A DNA stretch of 39,736 nt from Actinomycetales bacterium. Its GTDB lineage: Bacteria > Actinomycetota > Actinomycetes > S36-B12. The stretch spans positions 1 to 39,736 of the forward strand of contig WGLX01000036.1 of assembly GCA_016125355.1 (NCBI GenBank), given 5' to 3'. The number at the start of each line of letters is the position of its first letter. Within the stretch, counting starts at the first letter, position 1. A program made the translations under genes and the position numbers. Below the pieces are notes generated by a model. It was given only the letters and a program-made list of their open reading frames with translations. It made no database searches and was not told the origin of the DNA. Shown piece by piece: positions 32,283 to 39,620 of the stretch.

Positions 32283-32744
32283 CTACTCCGCGAGCTCCAC
32301 GATCATCTCCACCTCAACCGGCGCATCGAGCGGTAGCGCGGCCACGCCGACAGCAGACCGCGCATGCGCACCGAAGTCGCCGAAGGCCTCGAGGATGAGA
32401 TTGCTGGCACCGTTGATGACACCGGGCTGGCCGGTGAAGTCCGGGGCGCTCGCGACGAAGCCCGTGACCTTGACGACGCGCGTGACCGATTCCAGCAGAG
32501 CCACCGACTTCACGGCGGCGATGGCATTGAGCGCGCAGATGGCGGCCAGTTCCGCGCCCTGCTCCGGCGTGACCTCGGCGCCGACCTTCCCGGTCGCCAC
32601 GAGCCTGCCGTCGACGAAGGGCAGCTGTCCCGAGGTGTAGACGTACCGTCCGGTGACCACGGCAGGTACGTAGGCGGCCACGGGCGCGGCCACCTCGTGA
32701 ACGGTGAGGCCCATGGCGGCGAGGCGCTCCTCGACGGTAGGCAT
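32283..32744 (-). CDS. RidA-family (YjgF/YER057c/UK114) protein
   Basis: A 153-residue protein with the family core TSGQLPF, INGASNLILEAFGDFGAHARSAVG in segments, and the substrate-binding arginine R129. RidA proteins form trimers and hydrolyse reactive enamine/imine intermediates. The length is that of the longer Rid subgroup near Rv3678c. ATG 32744 overlaps the DUF4177 stop (TGATG). Confidence 0.9.
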   Translation of the reverse strand: MPTVEERLAAMGLTVHEVAAPVAAYVPAVVTGRYVYTSGQLPFVDGRLVATGKVGAEVTPEQGAELAAICALNAIAAVKSVALLESVTRVVKVTGFVASAPDFTGQPGVINGASNLILEAFGDFGAHARSAVGVAALPLDAPVEVEMIVELAE

Positions 32745-32905
32745 CAGCCCTCCTCCCTCGGTCGCTTCAGGTAGGCGACCACGTTCTCCGCGTTCGGACC
32801 GGGTACGACCTGCACCAGCTCCCAGCCGTCCTGCCCCCAGGTGTCGAGGATCTGCTTGGTGGCGTGGACGAGCAGCGGAACGGTGGCGTACTCCCAGGTG
32901 GTCAT
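32744..32905 (-). CDS. DUF4177 small protein
   Basis: A 53-residue protein, MTTWEYATVPLLVHATK...GWELVQVVPGP...YLKRP, the usual DUF4177 pattern (WEY..vpl, DGWELV). Function unknown. ATG 32905 follows TACTGT by 6 nt with no ribosome site, suggesting a leaderless start. First gene of a four-gene minus-strand operon, matching the tiny gene Rv3678A in mycobacteria. Confidence 0.85.
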   Translation of the reverse strand: MTTWEYATVPLLVHATKQILDTWGQDGWELVQVVPGPNAENVVAYLKRPREEG

Positions 32906-32911
32906 ACCGCG

Positions 32912-32953
32912 ACAGTAGTCCGTCCGTCCTCCTGCTGCGCCGCCGAATAGGCT
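32912..32953. promoter_or_regulatory. Divergent leaderless promoters, DUF4177 / bagA
   Basis: TACTGT (minus, 32912-32917) is 6 nt from the DUF4177 ATG, and TAGGCT (plus, 32948-32953) is 6 nt from the bagA GTG. Only 30 bp separate the boxes, so each -35 region overlaps the other's -10. Confidence 0.55.
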
Positions 32954-32959
32954 GAACGA

Positions 32960-33949
32960 GTGAGCGATCGGCTGTGGCCCGACGTGGCGCTCCATGTCGT
33001 CTCCGGCAAGGGCGGCACGGGCAAGACGACCGTCGCTGCTGCGATGGCCCTTGCCCTCGCACGTGATGGTCGCCGGACGCTCCTGATCGAGGTGGAGGGA
33101 CGTCAGGGCATCGCGCAGCTGTTCGACACCCCGCCACTGCCCTATGAGGAGCGCAAGGTGGCCGTCGCCCCGGGTCGAGGGGAGGTGTGGGCACTCGCCA
33201 TCGACGCGCAGGAGGCCCTTCTCGACTACCTCGAGACCTTCTACAACTTCCGGCGCGCCGGCACTGCCCTGCGACGGATGGGCGCGGTCGACTTCGCCAC
33301 GACCATCGCTCCGGGACTGCGCGACGTGCTGCTGACGGGCAAGGCCATCGAGGTCGTACGGCGCAAGCAGAAGAACGCGTCCGACGCCTACGACGCCGTC
33401 GTCATGGATGCGCCGCCGACCGGGCGGGTGGCCAAGTTCCTCAACGTCAGCTCCGAGGTCTCCGGCCTCGCGAAGGTCGGCCCGATCCGGAACCACGCGG
33501 ACCTCGTCATGGGCGTTATCGCCTCACCCCAGACGGCCGTGCACCTGGTCACGCTGCTGGAGGAGATGCCGGTCCAGGAGACCATCGACGGCGTGGAGGA
33601 GTTGCGCAAGGACGGCCTGCCCGTCGGCGGGGTCGTCGTCAACATGACCCGCACCCCGGTGCTCACCGAACGCGAGTTGCAGGCGGCCTCGGAGGGCACC
33701 CTCCCGGCCGACGCGATCCGCCGGTCCCTGCAAAGATGCGGTCTCGGCGCCCACGCCGACGACATCGTGCCGGCTCTGCTCGAGGAGGCCTCCGATCACG
33801 CGCAGCGCGTGGCGCTGGAGGCGCGCGAGCGGCAGCGGGTCGACGCACTCGGACTGCCGACGTTCACGCTGCCCTTCCTCGCGGGGGGCGTGGATCTCGG
33901 TGGGCTCTACGAGCTGGCCGAGGTGCTCAGCGAAGGGGGCGTCCGATGA
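32960..33949 (+). CDS. bagA: Get3/ArsA-like ATPase, first subunit (BagA/Rv3679-like)
   Basis: A 329-residue SIMIBI ATPase. Deviant Walker A GKGGTGKTT (16-24) retains both the signature lysine K17 and the P-loop lysine K22, and a switch/Walker region VVMDAPPTGR lies in the middle. In mycobacteria the homologous pair Rv3679-Rv3680 (BagA/BagB) supports resistance to nitric oxide and glycerol-related stress. GTG 32960 is probably a leaderless start. It overlaps bagB by ATGA, implying a fixed 1:1 product ratio. Confidence 0.9.
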   Translation: MSDRLWPDVALHVVSGKGGTGKTTVAAAMALALARDGRRTLLIEVEGRQGIAQLFDTPPLPYEERKVAVAPGRGEVWALAIDAQEALLDYLETFYNFRRAGTALRRMGAVDFATTIAPGLRDVLLTGKAIEVVRRKQKNASDAYDAVVMDAPPTGRVAKFLNVSSEVSGLAKVGPIRNHADLVMGVIASPQTAVHLVTLLEEMPVQETIDGVEELRKDGLPVGGVVVNMTRTPVLTERELQAASEGTLPADAIRRSLQRCGLGAHADDIVPALLEEASDHAQRVALEARERQRVDALGLPTFTLPFLAGGVDLGGLYELAEVLSEGGVR

Positions 33950-35139
33950 TCGGGGCGACCTTCACGAACGCGCCGAGCCTGCACATCGACCCGATCCTCA
34001 TGGACCCGTCGATCCACATCATCGTGTGCACCGGCGCCGGGGGTGTCGGCAAGACCACGACGGCCGCATCGCTCGGCCTCCGTGCGGCGGAGATGGGCCG
34101 CAACGTGTGCGTGCTGACGATCGATCCCGCCAAGCGACTGGCCCAGGCCATGGGGCTGACGTCCCTGGACAACACGCCGCGCCAGGTGCCCGGCGTATGC
34201 GCTCCGGATGGCTCCGGCTCGCTGTTCGCGATGATGCTGGACATGAAGCGGACCTTCGACGAGGTCGTCGAGAGTCACGCGGATCCCGAGCGGGCCCAGC
34301 AGATCCTGACCAACCCCTTCTACCAGGCCCTGTCATCGTCCTTCGCCGGCACGCAGGAGTACATGGCCATGGAGAAGCTCGGCCAGCTGCACGTCCGCGC
34401 TGAGGAGGAGGGCACCTGGGACCTGATCGTCGTGGACACGCCTCCGTCGCGCAGCGCACTGGACTTCCTCGACGCACCCGCGCGGCTGGGCTCGTTCCTC
34501 GATGGACGGCTTATCCGCGTGCTCACGGCCCCCGCCCGGGGGGCCGGGCGCGGACTCGGTCGCCTCGCCGCCGCGGGCTTCAGCATCTTCACGAACGTCC
34601 TCAACCGGATCCTCGGGGCGCAGGTCCTCTCCGACCTCGGCACGTTCGTCGCCGCGATCGACACCACCTTCGGCGGCTTCCGCGAGCGGGCCGATGCCAC
34701 CTACGCACTGCTGAAGGACCGCGGCACGTCCTTCGTCGTCGTCGCCGCACCCGAGCGGGATGCGCTGCGCGAGGCGTCCTACTTCGTCGAGCGACTGCGC
34801 ACCGACGACATGCCGCTCGCCGGCCTCGTGCTCAATCGGGTCCAGGACGTGCTCGATCCGGAGTTCACCGCAGAGCAGGCCGGAGCGGGCGCACAGCTGC
34901 TTGAGGAGATGGCCGAGGATGAGACGAGCGTGGCGGCCGACGAGGCCCGGCTCACGGCGGCGCTGCTGACGCTGCACGCCGAGCGGATGAGCCTGGCGGC
35001 CCGGCAGCGGCACCTGGCTGATCGGTTCACGGCGGCACACCCCGGGGTGCCGGTCAGTGCGGTGCCGGCTCTCGCGGAGGACGTCCACGACCTCGACGGC
35101 CTGCGCACCGTGGGCGGCCTGCTCGCCAGCGCCCTCTGA
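33946..35139 (+). CDS. bagB: Get3/ArsA-like ATPase, second subunit (BagB/Rv3680-like)
   Basis: A 397-residue protein. The P-loop is GAGGVGKTT (30-38): the P-loop lysine K36 is present, but the signature lysine of GKGG is replaced by alanine (A31). In Get3/MinD enzymes that lysine acts across the dimer, so this subunit may depend on BagA for it. VVDTPPSRSALDFLDAP forms the switch region. Translationally coupled to bagA. Downstream is palindromic copy C, then convergent whiB4. Confidence 0.9.
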   Translation: MIGATFTNAPSLHIDPILMDPSIHIIVCTGAGGVGKTTTAASLGLRAAEMGRNVCVLTIDPAKRLAQAMGLTSLDNTPRQVPGVCAPDGSGSLFAMMLDMKRTFDEVVESHADPERAQQILTNPFYQALSSSFAGTQEYMAMEKLGQLHVRAEEEGTWDLIVVDTPPSRSALDFLDAPARLGSFLDGRLIRVLTAPARGAGRGLGRLAAAGFSIFTNVLNRILGAQVLSDLGTFVAAIDTTFGGFRERADATYALLKDRGTSFVVVAAPERDALREASYFVERLRTDDMPLAGLVLNRVQDVLDPEFTAEQAGAGAQLLEEMAEDETSVAADEARLTAALLTLHAERMSLAARQRHLADRFTAAHPGVPVSAVPALAEDVHDLDGLRTVGGLLASAL

Positions 35140-35152
35140 CGGCCGCTCGCCC

Positions 35153-35207
35153 AATCCCACCGTCAGCGTCACAAGCACCCGGCCCATGTGACGCCAGGCG
35201 TGGGATG
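35153..35207 (+). repeat. Palindromic element, copy C (solitary)
   Basis: Arms ATCCCAC + GCGTCACA and their complements are conserved around a 5-nt mismatched centre (left 35154-35173; right 35186-35206). It lies in the bagB/whiB4 convergent junction with no gene attached, and has the same orientation as copy B. Confidence 0.8.
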
Positions 35208-35219
35208 TGCGGGGGCTCG

Positions 35220-35531
35220 CTAGCTGGCGCGGTCAGCTGTCGTGAGGATGCGGTGCCGCTCGTACTCGTCCTGCGCGGTCTGCAGCAGACGCCGCCACGA
35301 GGTGACATTCGGACGGCGACGCAGCAGGGCCCGGCGCTCACGCTCGGTCATCCCGCCCCACACGCCGAACTCCACCCGGTTGTCGAGGGCATCGGCCAGG
35401 CACTCGGTCCGGACCAGGCATCCCCCGCAGATGGCCTTCGCGCGGTTCTGCGCCGCGCCTTGCACGAAGAGCGAGTCCGGGTCAGTGGTACGGCAGGCTG
35501 CCTTGGTCGCCCAATCCGTGTCAAAGGTCAT
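35220..35531 (-). CDS. whiB4: WhiB-family iron-sulfur regulator, WhiB4-like
   Basis: A 103-residue protein. Cysteines C13, C35, C38 and C44 (C-X21-C-X2-C-X5-C) bind a 4Fe-4S cluster, the turn is GVWGG (56-60), and a basic C-terminal helix (RERRALLRRRP) follows. WhiB proteins sense redox or nitric oxide and act on sigma-A promoters. The WhiB4 label rests on synteny (Rv3681c between the BagAB pair and ponA2). ATG 35531 has GAGGAG 11 nt upstream; an in-frame GTG at 35543 is the alternative start. Confidence 0.93.
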   Translation of the reverse strand: MTFDTDWATKAACRTTDPDSLFVQGAAQNRAKAICGGCLVRTECLADALDNRVEFGVWGGMTERERRALLRRRPNVTSWRRLLQTAQDEYERHRILTTADRAS

Positions 35532-35567
35532 GCTGGTCAGCACTCCTCATCCGTCGCGTGTCGGCGG

Positions 35568-35722
35568 ACGCTACGCCTCCGCAAACGGGCCAGAAAGGTT
35601 CTATTGAGCCATAAAGATATGACTCTTTCTGACTAAATGTCCCAGAAATATCTCAGCGTATCGACGTTCCGCGACGCACGGGACGCCCGTTCGCACACGG
35701 CGGGAACCCGCCGACCTACTCT
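35568..35722. promoter_or_regulatory. AT-rich divergent control region of whiB4 and ponA2
   Basis: The 200-bp divergent spacer has an unusually AT-rich core (35595-35665). Minus strand: TAGCGT (35568-35573) is a -10 candidate for whiB4, giving a leader of about 30 nt. Plus strand: TACTCT (35717-35722) is a -10 for ponA2, 9 nt before its ATG. A perfect palindrome CGGCGGG-AA-CCCGCCG (35698-35713) lies just upstream of that -10, where a repressor or activator could act. Confidence 0.45.
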
Positions 35723-35731
35723 GGTCGTCTG

Positions 35732-38011
35732 ATGAGCATGCACCAGCCGCCCGGACGACGACCGGGCCCGCTCGGGATCCTGGCTCGCCTCGGAGGCGTC
35801 ATCGCGGCCGCCTGCGTCGGCGGGCTGCTGCTTGCTGCCATGCTCCTGCCCTTCGTCGGCTCAGCCGGGGTCGTCACTCGCGACGTCGTGCAGAACTTCG
35901 AGAACCTGCCCGAGGCCCTCAGCACGCCGCCGCTGCCCCAGCGCTCACTCATCCTCGCCTCGGACGGCTCCGTCCTGGCAACGGTCTACTACCAGAACCG
36001 GGTCGAGGTGCCGCTCGACAACATCTCCCCCCTCATGCGGCAGGCCACCGTGGCCATCGAGGACTCCCGCTTCCTCGACCACCATGGCGTGGACCTGCGC
36101 GGCATAGCCCGGTCCTTCGCCACCAACGTCGAGTCCGGCGGCATCGCGCAGGGCAGCTCGACCCTCACGATGCAGTACGTCAAGAACGTCCTGGTCAACC
36201 AGGCGACGACAGCCGACGAGCTCGCGGCCGCGCGCGGCGACAGTGCCGCCCGCAAGCTGCGCGAGGTGCGCTTCGCCCTCGGCCTGGAGAAGATCTTCAC
36301 CAAGGGTGAGATCCTCGAGCGCTACCTGAACATCGCCTACTTCGGGGCCGGCGCCTACGGTGTCGAAGCCGCAGCCCGCCGCTACTTCAGCAAGCCGGCA
36401 GCCGACCTCGACCTCGTCGAGGCGGCCACGCTGGCCGGCATCGTGCAGCAGCCGACGGCGTTCGACCCCCTGCGCAACCCCGATCTCAGCACCGTCCGGC
36501 GCAACGTCGTGCTCAAGCGGATGGCCGAGCTCGGGTACATCACCCAGGACCGCGCGGATCGCGCCGCGCTCGTGCCGATGTCGCAGATCCTCAACCCGTC
36601 CGTCACGACCAACGGGTGCACGTCGTCGTACGCGCCGTACTTCTGCGATTACGTCATCCAGTCCATCCGCCAGGACCCCACCTTCGGCAACACGCCCGAG
36701 GAGCGCGAGGCCTTCCTGCGGCGCGGCGGCTACACCATCCGGACCACGCTCGACCCCAAGGCACAGAAGGGCGCCTACGACACGGTCAACAGCTACATCC
36801 CCAAGCGGGACAACAGCCATCGGGCCGCGGCCATAAGCATGGTCGAACCCGGCACCGGGCACGTGATCGCCATGGCGCAGAACCGTGACTGGGGCACCAA
36901 GGGCAAGGGCAAGACGACTTACAACTACAACGTCGATCGCGCGATGGGCGGCACGATCGGCATGCAGGCCGGATCGACCTTCAAGATCTTCACCCTCGCG
37001 GCTGCCCTCGAGGACGGCATCTCGCCCTTCGAGTACATCCCCTCCTACAGCCCCAAGACGTTCACCGAATTCACGAACTGCACGACCGGCAAGAAGTTCG
37101 CGCCGGTCACGGTCCGCAACAGCACCACGTCGGGCACCCTCGACATGGCCCGCGCCACGGCGTACTCGACCAACACCTACTTCATGACGATCGAGGAGAG
37201 CACCGGCATCTGCCGGCCCGCTGAGATCGCCGAGTCCATGGGCGTGCGCCTCGGCAACGGCGACCCGCTGCTGCGCGTGCCTACCCTGACCCTGGGCACG
37301 ATGGAGGTCACTCCCCTCGCCATGGCGAACGCCTATGCGACCTTCGCGGCCCATGGCATCTACTGCAAGCCGGTCGTGATCCTCGACGTCCGCGATCGCG
37401 ATGGCAATGCACTGCCCGCGCCGGACGGTGATTGCACTCGCGTGCTCAAGCGCGACGTCGCGGACACGGTCACCGTCATGCTCAACGGCGTCGTCGACGG
37501 CAACATCCCCGGCCGCACAGGGCAGGCCATGACGCTGGCCAACCGACAGGCCGCCGGAAAGACGGGCACCACGAACGAGTCGGCCGCCGTCTGGTTCGCC
37601 GGCTACACCCCGCAACTCGCTGCGGCCGTCTGGGTCGGCGATCCTCGCGGAGGCTTTGCGCATCCGATGAAGAACGTCACGATCAAGGGCCAGTACTACG
37701 GCCAGGTCTACGGCGGCACGCTGCCCGGACCCATCTGGCGGGACTCAATGGAGATCGCCCTGCAGGGCACCGAGCCGACGCCCTTCGACGTCCGCACGAA
37801 GTACGGCCTGTCGACCCAGGACCCCTACTCGGGACCCACGTACACGTCGACGCCGACGAAGTCCGCCGCGCCGGAGCCGCCCACGTTCGACAACTCCGAC
37901 CCGGCCATCTCAGGGAACGCCCCCGCGGGCGGCGACACCGGCGGCAATGCGCCCGCCGGAGGTGGCAACACATCGGGCGGTGGCGACACCTTCGGCCCGA
38001 CGACCCCCTAG
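35732..38011 (+). CDS. ponA2: Bifunctional class A penicillin-binding protein (PonA2-like)
   Basis: A 759-residue peptidoglycan synthase with a short cytoplasmic tail and one membrane helix (about 20-44). The GT51 transglycosylase has catalytic E110 in EDSRFLDHHGVD. The transpeptidase has S415-TFK, STN (479-481) and KTG (610-612). Cysteines in NGC...YFC between the domains are typical of PonA2. A Gly/Pro/Asn-rich low-complexity tail (about residues 700-759) replaces the PASTA domain of M. tuberculosis PonA2. In mycobacteria PonA2 serves wall maintenance under starvation and low oxygen. It ends 3 nt before the convergent yqeY stop. Confidence 0.95.
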   Translation: MSMHQPPGRRPGPLGILARLGGVIAAACVGGLLLAAMLLPFVGSAGVVTRDVVQNFENLPEALSTPPLPQRSLILASDGSVLATVYYQNRVEVPLDNISPLMRQATVAIEDSRFLDHHGVDLRGIARSFATNVESGGIAQGSSTLTMQYVKNVLVNQATTADELAAARGDSAARKLREVRFALGLEKIFTKGEILERYLNIAYFGAGAYGVEAAARRYFSKPAADLDLVEAATLAGIVQQPTAFDPLRNPDLSTVRRNVVLKRMAELGYITQDRADRAALVPMSQILNPSVTTNGCTSSYAPYFCDYVIQSIRQDPTFGNTPEEREAFLRRGGYTIRTTLDPKAQKGAYDTVNSYIPKRDNSHRAAAISMVEPGTGHVIAMAQNRDWGTKGKGKTTYNYNVDRAMGGTIGMQAGSTFKIFTLAAALEDGISPFEYIPSYSPKTFTEFTNCTTGKKFAPVTVRNSTTSGTLDMARATAYSTNTYFMTIEESTGICRPAEIAESMGVRLGNGDPLLRVPTLTLGTMEVTPLAMANAYATFAAHGIYCKPVVILDVRDRDGNALPAPDGDCTRVLKRDVADTVTVMLNGVVDGNIPGRTGQAMTLANRQAAGKTGTTNESAAVWFAGYTPQLAAAVWVGDPRGGFAHPMKNVTIKGQYYGQVYGGTLPGPIWRDSMEIALQGTEPTPFDVRTKYGLSTQDPYSGPTYTSTPTKSAAPEPPTFDNSDPAISGNAPAGGDTGGNAPAGGGNTSGGGDTFGPTTP

Positions 38012-38014
38012 CGC

Positions 38015-38479
38015 CTAGATCCCCAGTGCGGCCTTCACCATCGCGGCGACCGATCCCCCGTCGGCACGACCCTTCACCTGCGGCTGCACGATCTTCATGA
38101 CCTGCCCCATGGCCTGGCCGCCGGACGCCCCACCGGCCGTCACCTCCGCGACGGCGGCGTCGACGAGCGCGCGCACCTCGTCCTCGGTGAGCGGCTGGGG
38201 CAGGTAGCGGGCGATCACGTCGAGCTCCGACCGCTCACGCTCGGCGAGCTCCTCACGTCCGGCGTCGGTGTACGCCTCCGCGGCCTCGCGGCGCTTCTTC
38301 GCCTCGCGCCCGAGCACGGTGATGACGTCGTCGTCGCTGAGCTCGCGGTGCTCCTTGCCCGCCACCTCCTCGTTGGTGATGGCGGTGAGGACCATCCTGA
38401 TGGTGGCGGCGCTCAGCTCGTCCCGGCCCTTCATCGCGACGGTGAGGTCCGACTGCAACTGGTCCTTGAGGGCGCTCAT
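38015..38479 (-). CDS. GatB/YqeY-domain protein
   Basis: A 154-residue helical protein: LKDQLQSDLTVAMKGRDE.....TIRMVLTAITNEE and the C-terminal GQVMKIVQPQVKGRADGGSVAAMVKAAL. This is the YqeY family related to the tRNA-binding tail of the amidotransferase subunit GatB. The role is not settled. AGAGGA precedes ATG 38479. Divergent from the phosphoesterase gene. Confidence 0.93.
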   Translation of the reverse strand: MSALKDQLQSDLTVAMKGRDELSAATIRMVLTAITNEEVAGKEHRELSDDDVITVLGREAKKRREAAEAYTDAGREELAERERSELDVIARYLPQPLTEDEVRALVDAAVAEVTAGGASGGQAMGQVMKIVQPQVKGRADGGSVAAMVKAALGI

Positions 38480-38542
38480 GGACCGATCCTCTCACCCGGG
38501 CACACATTCGACGGCGGGCGATCCTCATGTCACCATGGCTGC

Positions 38543-39427
38543 ATGCACCTGGCGGCCAAGGCACTCATCGGCACGGCCGCTGTCGGCGTCGCCGGGCTGG
38601 CCTACGCGCGATGGGAGGCGCAGGCCTACATCCTGCGGCGAGAGACCCTCCCGGTACTCCCCGAGGGGCAGTCGGACCTGCGGATCCTGCACCTCAGCGA
38701 CCTGCACTTCGTCCCCGGGCAGCGCTCGAAGCAGGAGTGGGTCCGCTCGCTCCGGGACCTGCGCCCGGACGCCGTCGTCGTGACCGGCGACTTCCTCTCG
38801 CACCAGGACGCGGTGCCGCACGTGCTGGACACCCTCGACCCGCTCTTCGAGCTGCCCGGGGCATTCGTCCTCGGCAGCAACGACTACTACGCGCCGCGTC
38901 CGATCAACTGGGCCCGCTACCTCAAGGGGCCGTCCCAGCTGGAGCCGAAACGACCGATGCTGCCGTGGGGCGACCTTGTCGACGGACTGACGACGAACGG
39001 ATGGCTCGACCTCGGCAACGCCCGAGCGACGATGAAGGCCGACGGCCGCGAGATCGACATCCGCGGCGTCGACGACCCGCATATCAGCCGCGACCGGTAC
39101 GACGTGGTGGCCGGGCCCTTCGACTCCGACGCCGACCTCCGGCTGGGGATCACCCACGCGCCGTACCTGCGGGTTCTGGATGGGATGGCCGGCGACGGCG
39201 CCGACCTGATCCTCGCCGGCCACACGCACGGCGGGCAGTTGTGCGTGCCGGGCGTCGGCGCCCTCGTCACGAACTGCGACCTGCCGCGCAGCCAGGCCAA
39301 GGGCGTGTCGACGCACGATGGCTCGATGCTGCACGTGTCCGCCGGCCTGGGCACCTCGCCCTACGCACCGGTGCGCTTCGCCTGCCGCCCCGAGGCGACC
39401 CTGCTCACCCTCACCCCGACGAGTTGA
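38543..39427 (+). CDS. Membrane-anchored metallophosphoesterase (Rv3683-like)
   Basis: A 294-residue protein. An N-terminal hydrophobic segment (4-21) acts as signal anchor. Calcineurin-like motifs are SDLHF (D53, H55), TGDF (D83), GSNDYY (about 111-116), ITHAP and GHTHGGQ. The usual GNH(D/E) motif reads GSND, so the catalytic histidine is missing while the metal ligands remain. Substrate unknown. CACCAT lies 6 nt before ATG 38543 with no ribosome site, so possibly leaderless. Followed by large palindromes. Confidence 0.9.
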   Translation: MHLAAKALIGTAAVGVAGLAYARWEAQAYILRRETLPVLPEGQSDLRILHLSDLHFVPGQRSKQEWVRSLRDLRPDAVVVTGDFLSHQDAVPHVLDTLDPLFELPGAFVLGSNDYYAPRPINWARYLKGPSQLEPKRPMLPWGDLVDGLTTNGWLDLGNARATMKADGREIDIRGVDDPHISRDRYDVVAGPFDSDADLRLGITHAPYLRVLDGMAGDGADLILAGHTHGGQLCVPGVGALVTNCDLPRSQAKGVSTHDGSMLHVSAGLGTSPYAPVRFACRPEATLLTLTPTS

Positions 39428-39436
39428 ACCGCTTCC

Positions 39437-39492
39437 CGGCTCAATTCGGCAGAAGCGAGCCGCTTTCGCGGCTCTTCTGCCGAGTTGAGCCG
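39437..39492 (+). repeat. Large palindrome downstream of the phosphoesterase gene
   Basis: Arms 39437-39463 and 39468-39492 pair over about 25 bp with one mismatch and a 2-nt bulge around a TTTC loop. The outer motif CGGCTCAA/TTGAGCCG recurs at the next palindrome as TTTGAGCCGG. No T-tract follows, so it is not a classical terminator. Confidence 0.75.
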
Positions 39493-39573
39493 CTCGCGGT
39501 CCGGGGGAGCCTCGTCGAACCTTGGCAGCCTGGCTCAGTCCGACAGGCGGTTCACATGCGAGGAATCCCCGCG

Positions 39574-39607
39574 ATCCCGGTCCAAATCTGCAGATTTGAG
39601 CCGGGAT
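39574..39607. repeat. Second palindrome near the transposase remnant
   Basis: A perfect 16-bp palindrome CAAATCTGCAGATTTG (39583-39598) is flanked by ATCCCGG and CCGGGAT arms with a 2-bp internal mismatch. It lies 13 nt beyond the transposase stop and is AT-richer than its surroundings, suggesting an insertion-sequence end or its target. Confidence 0.6.
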
Positions 39608-39620
39608 TCTTCTATTTCCG

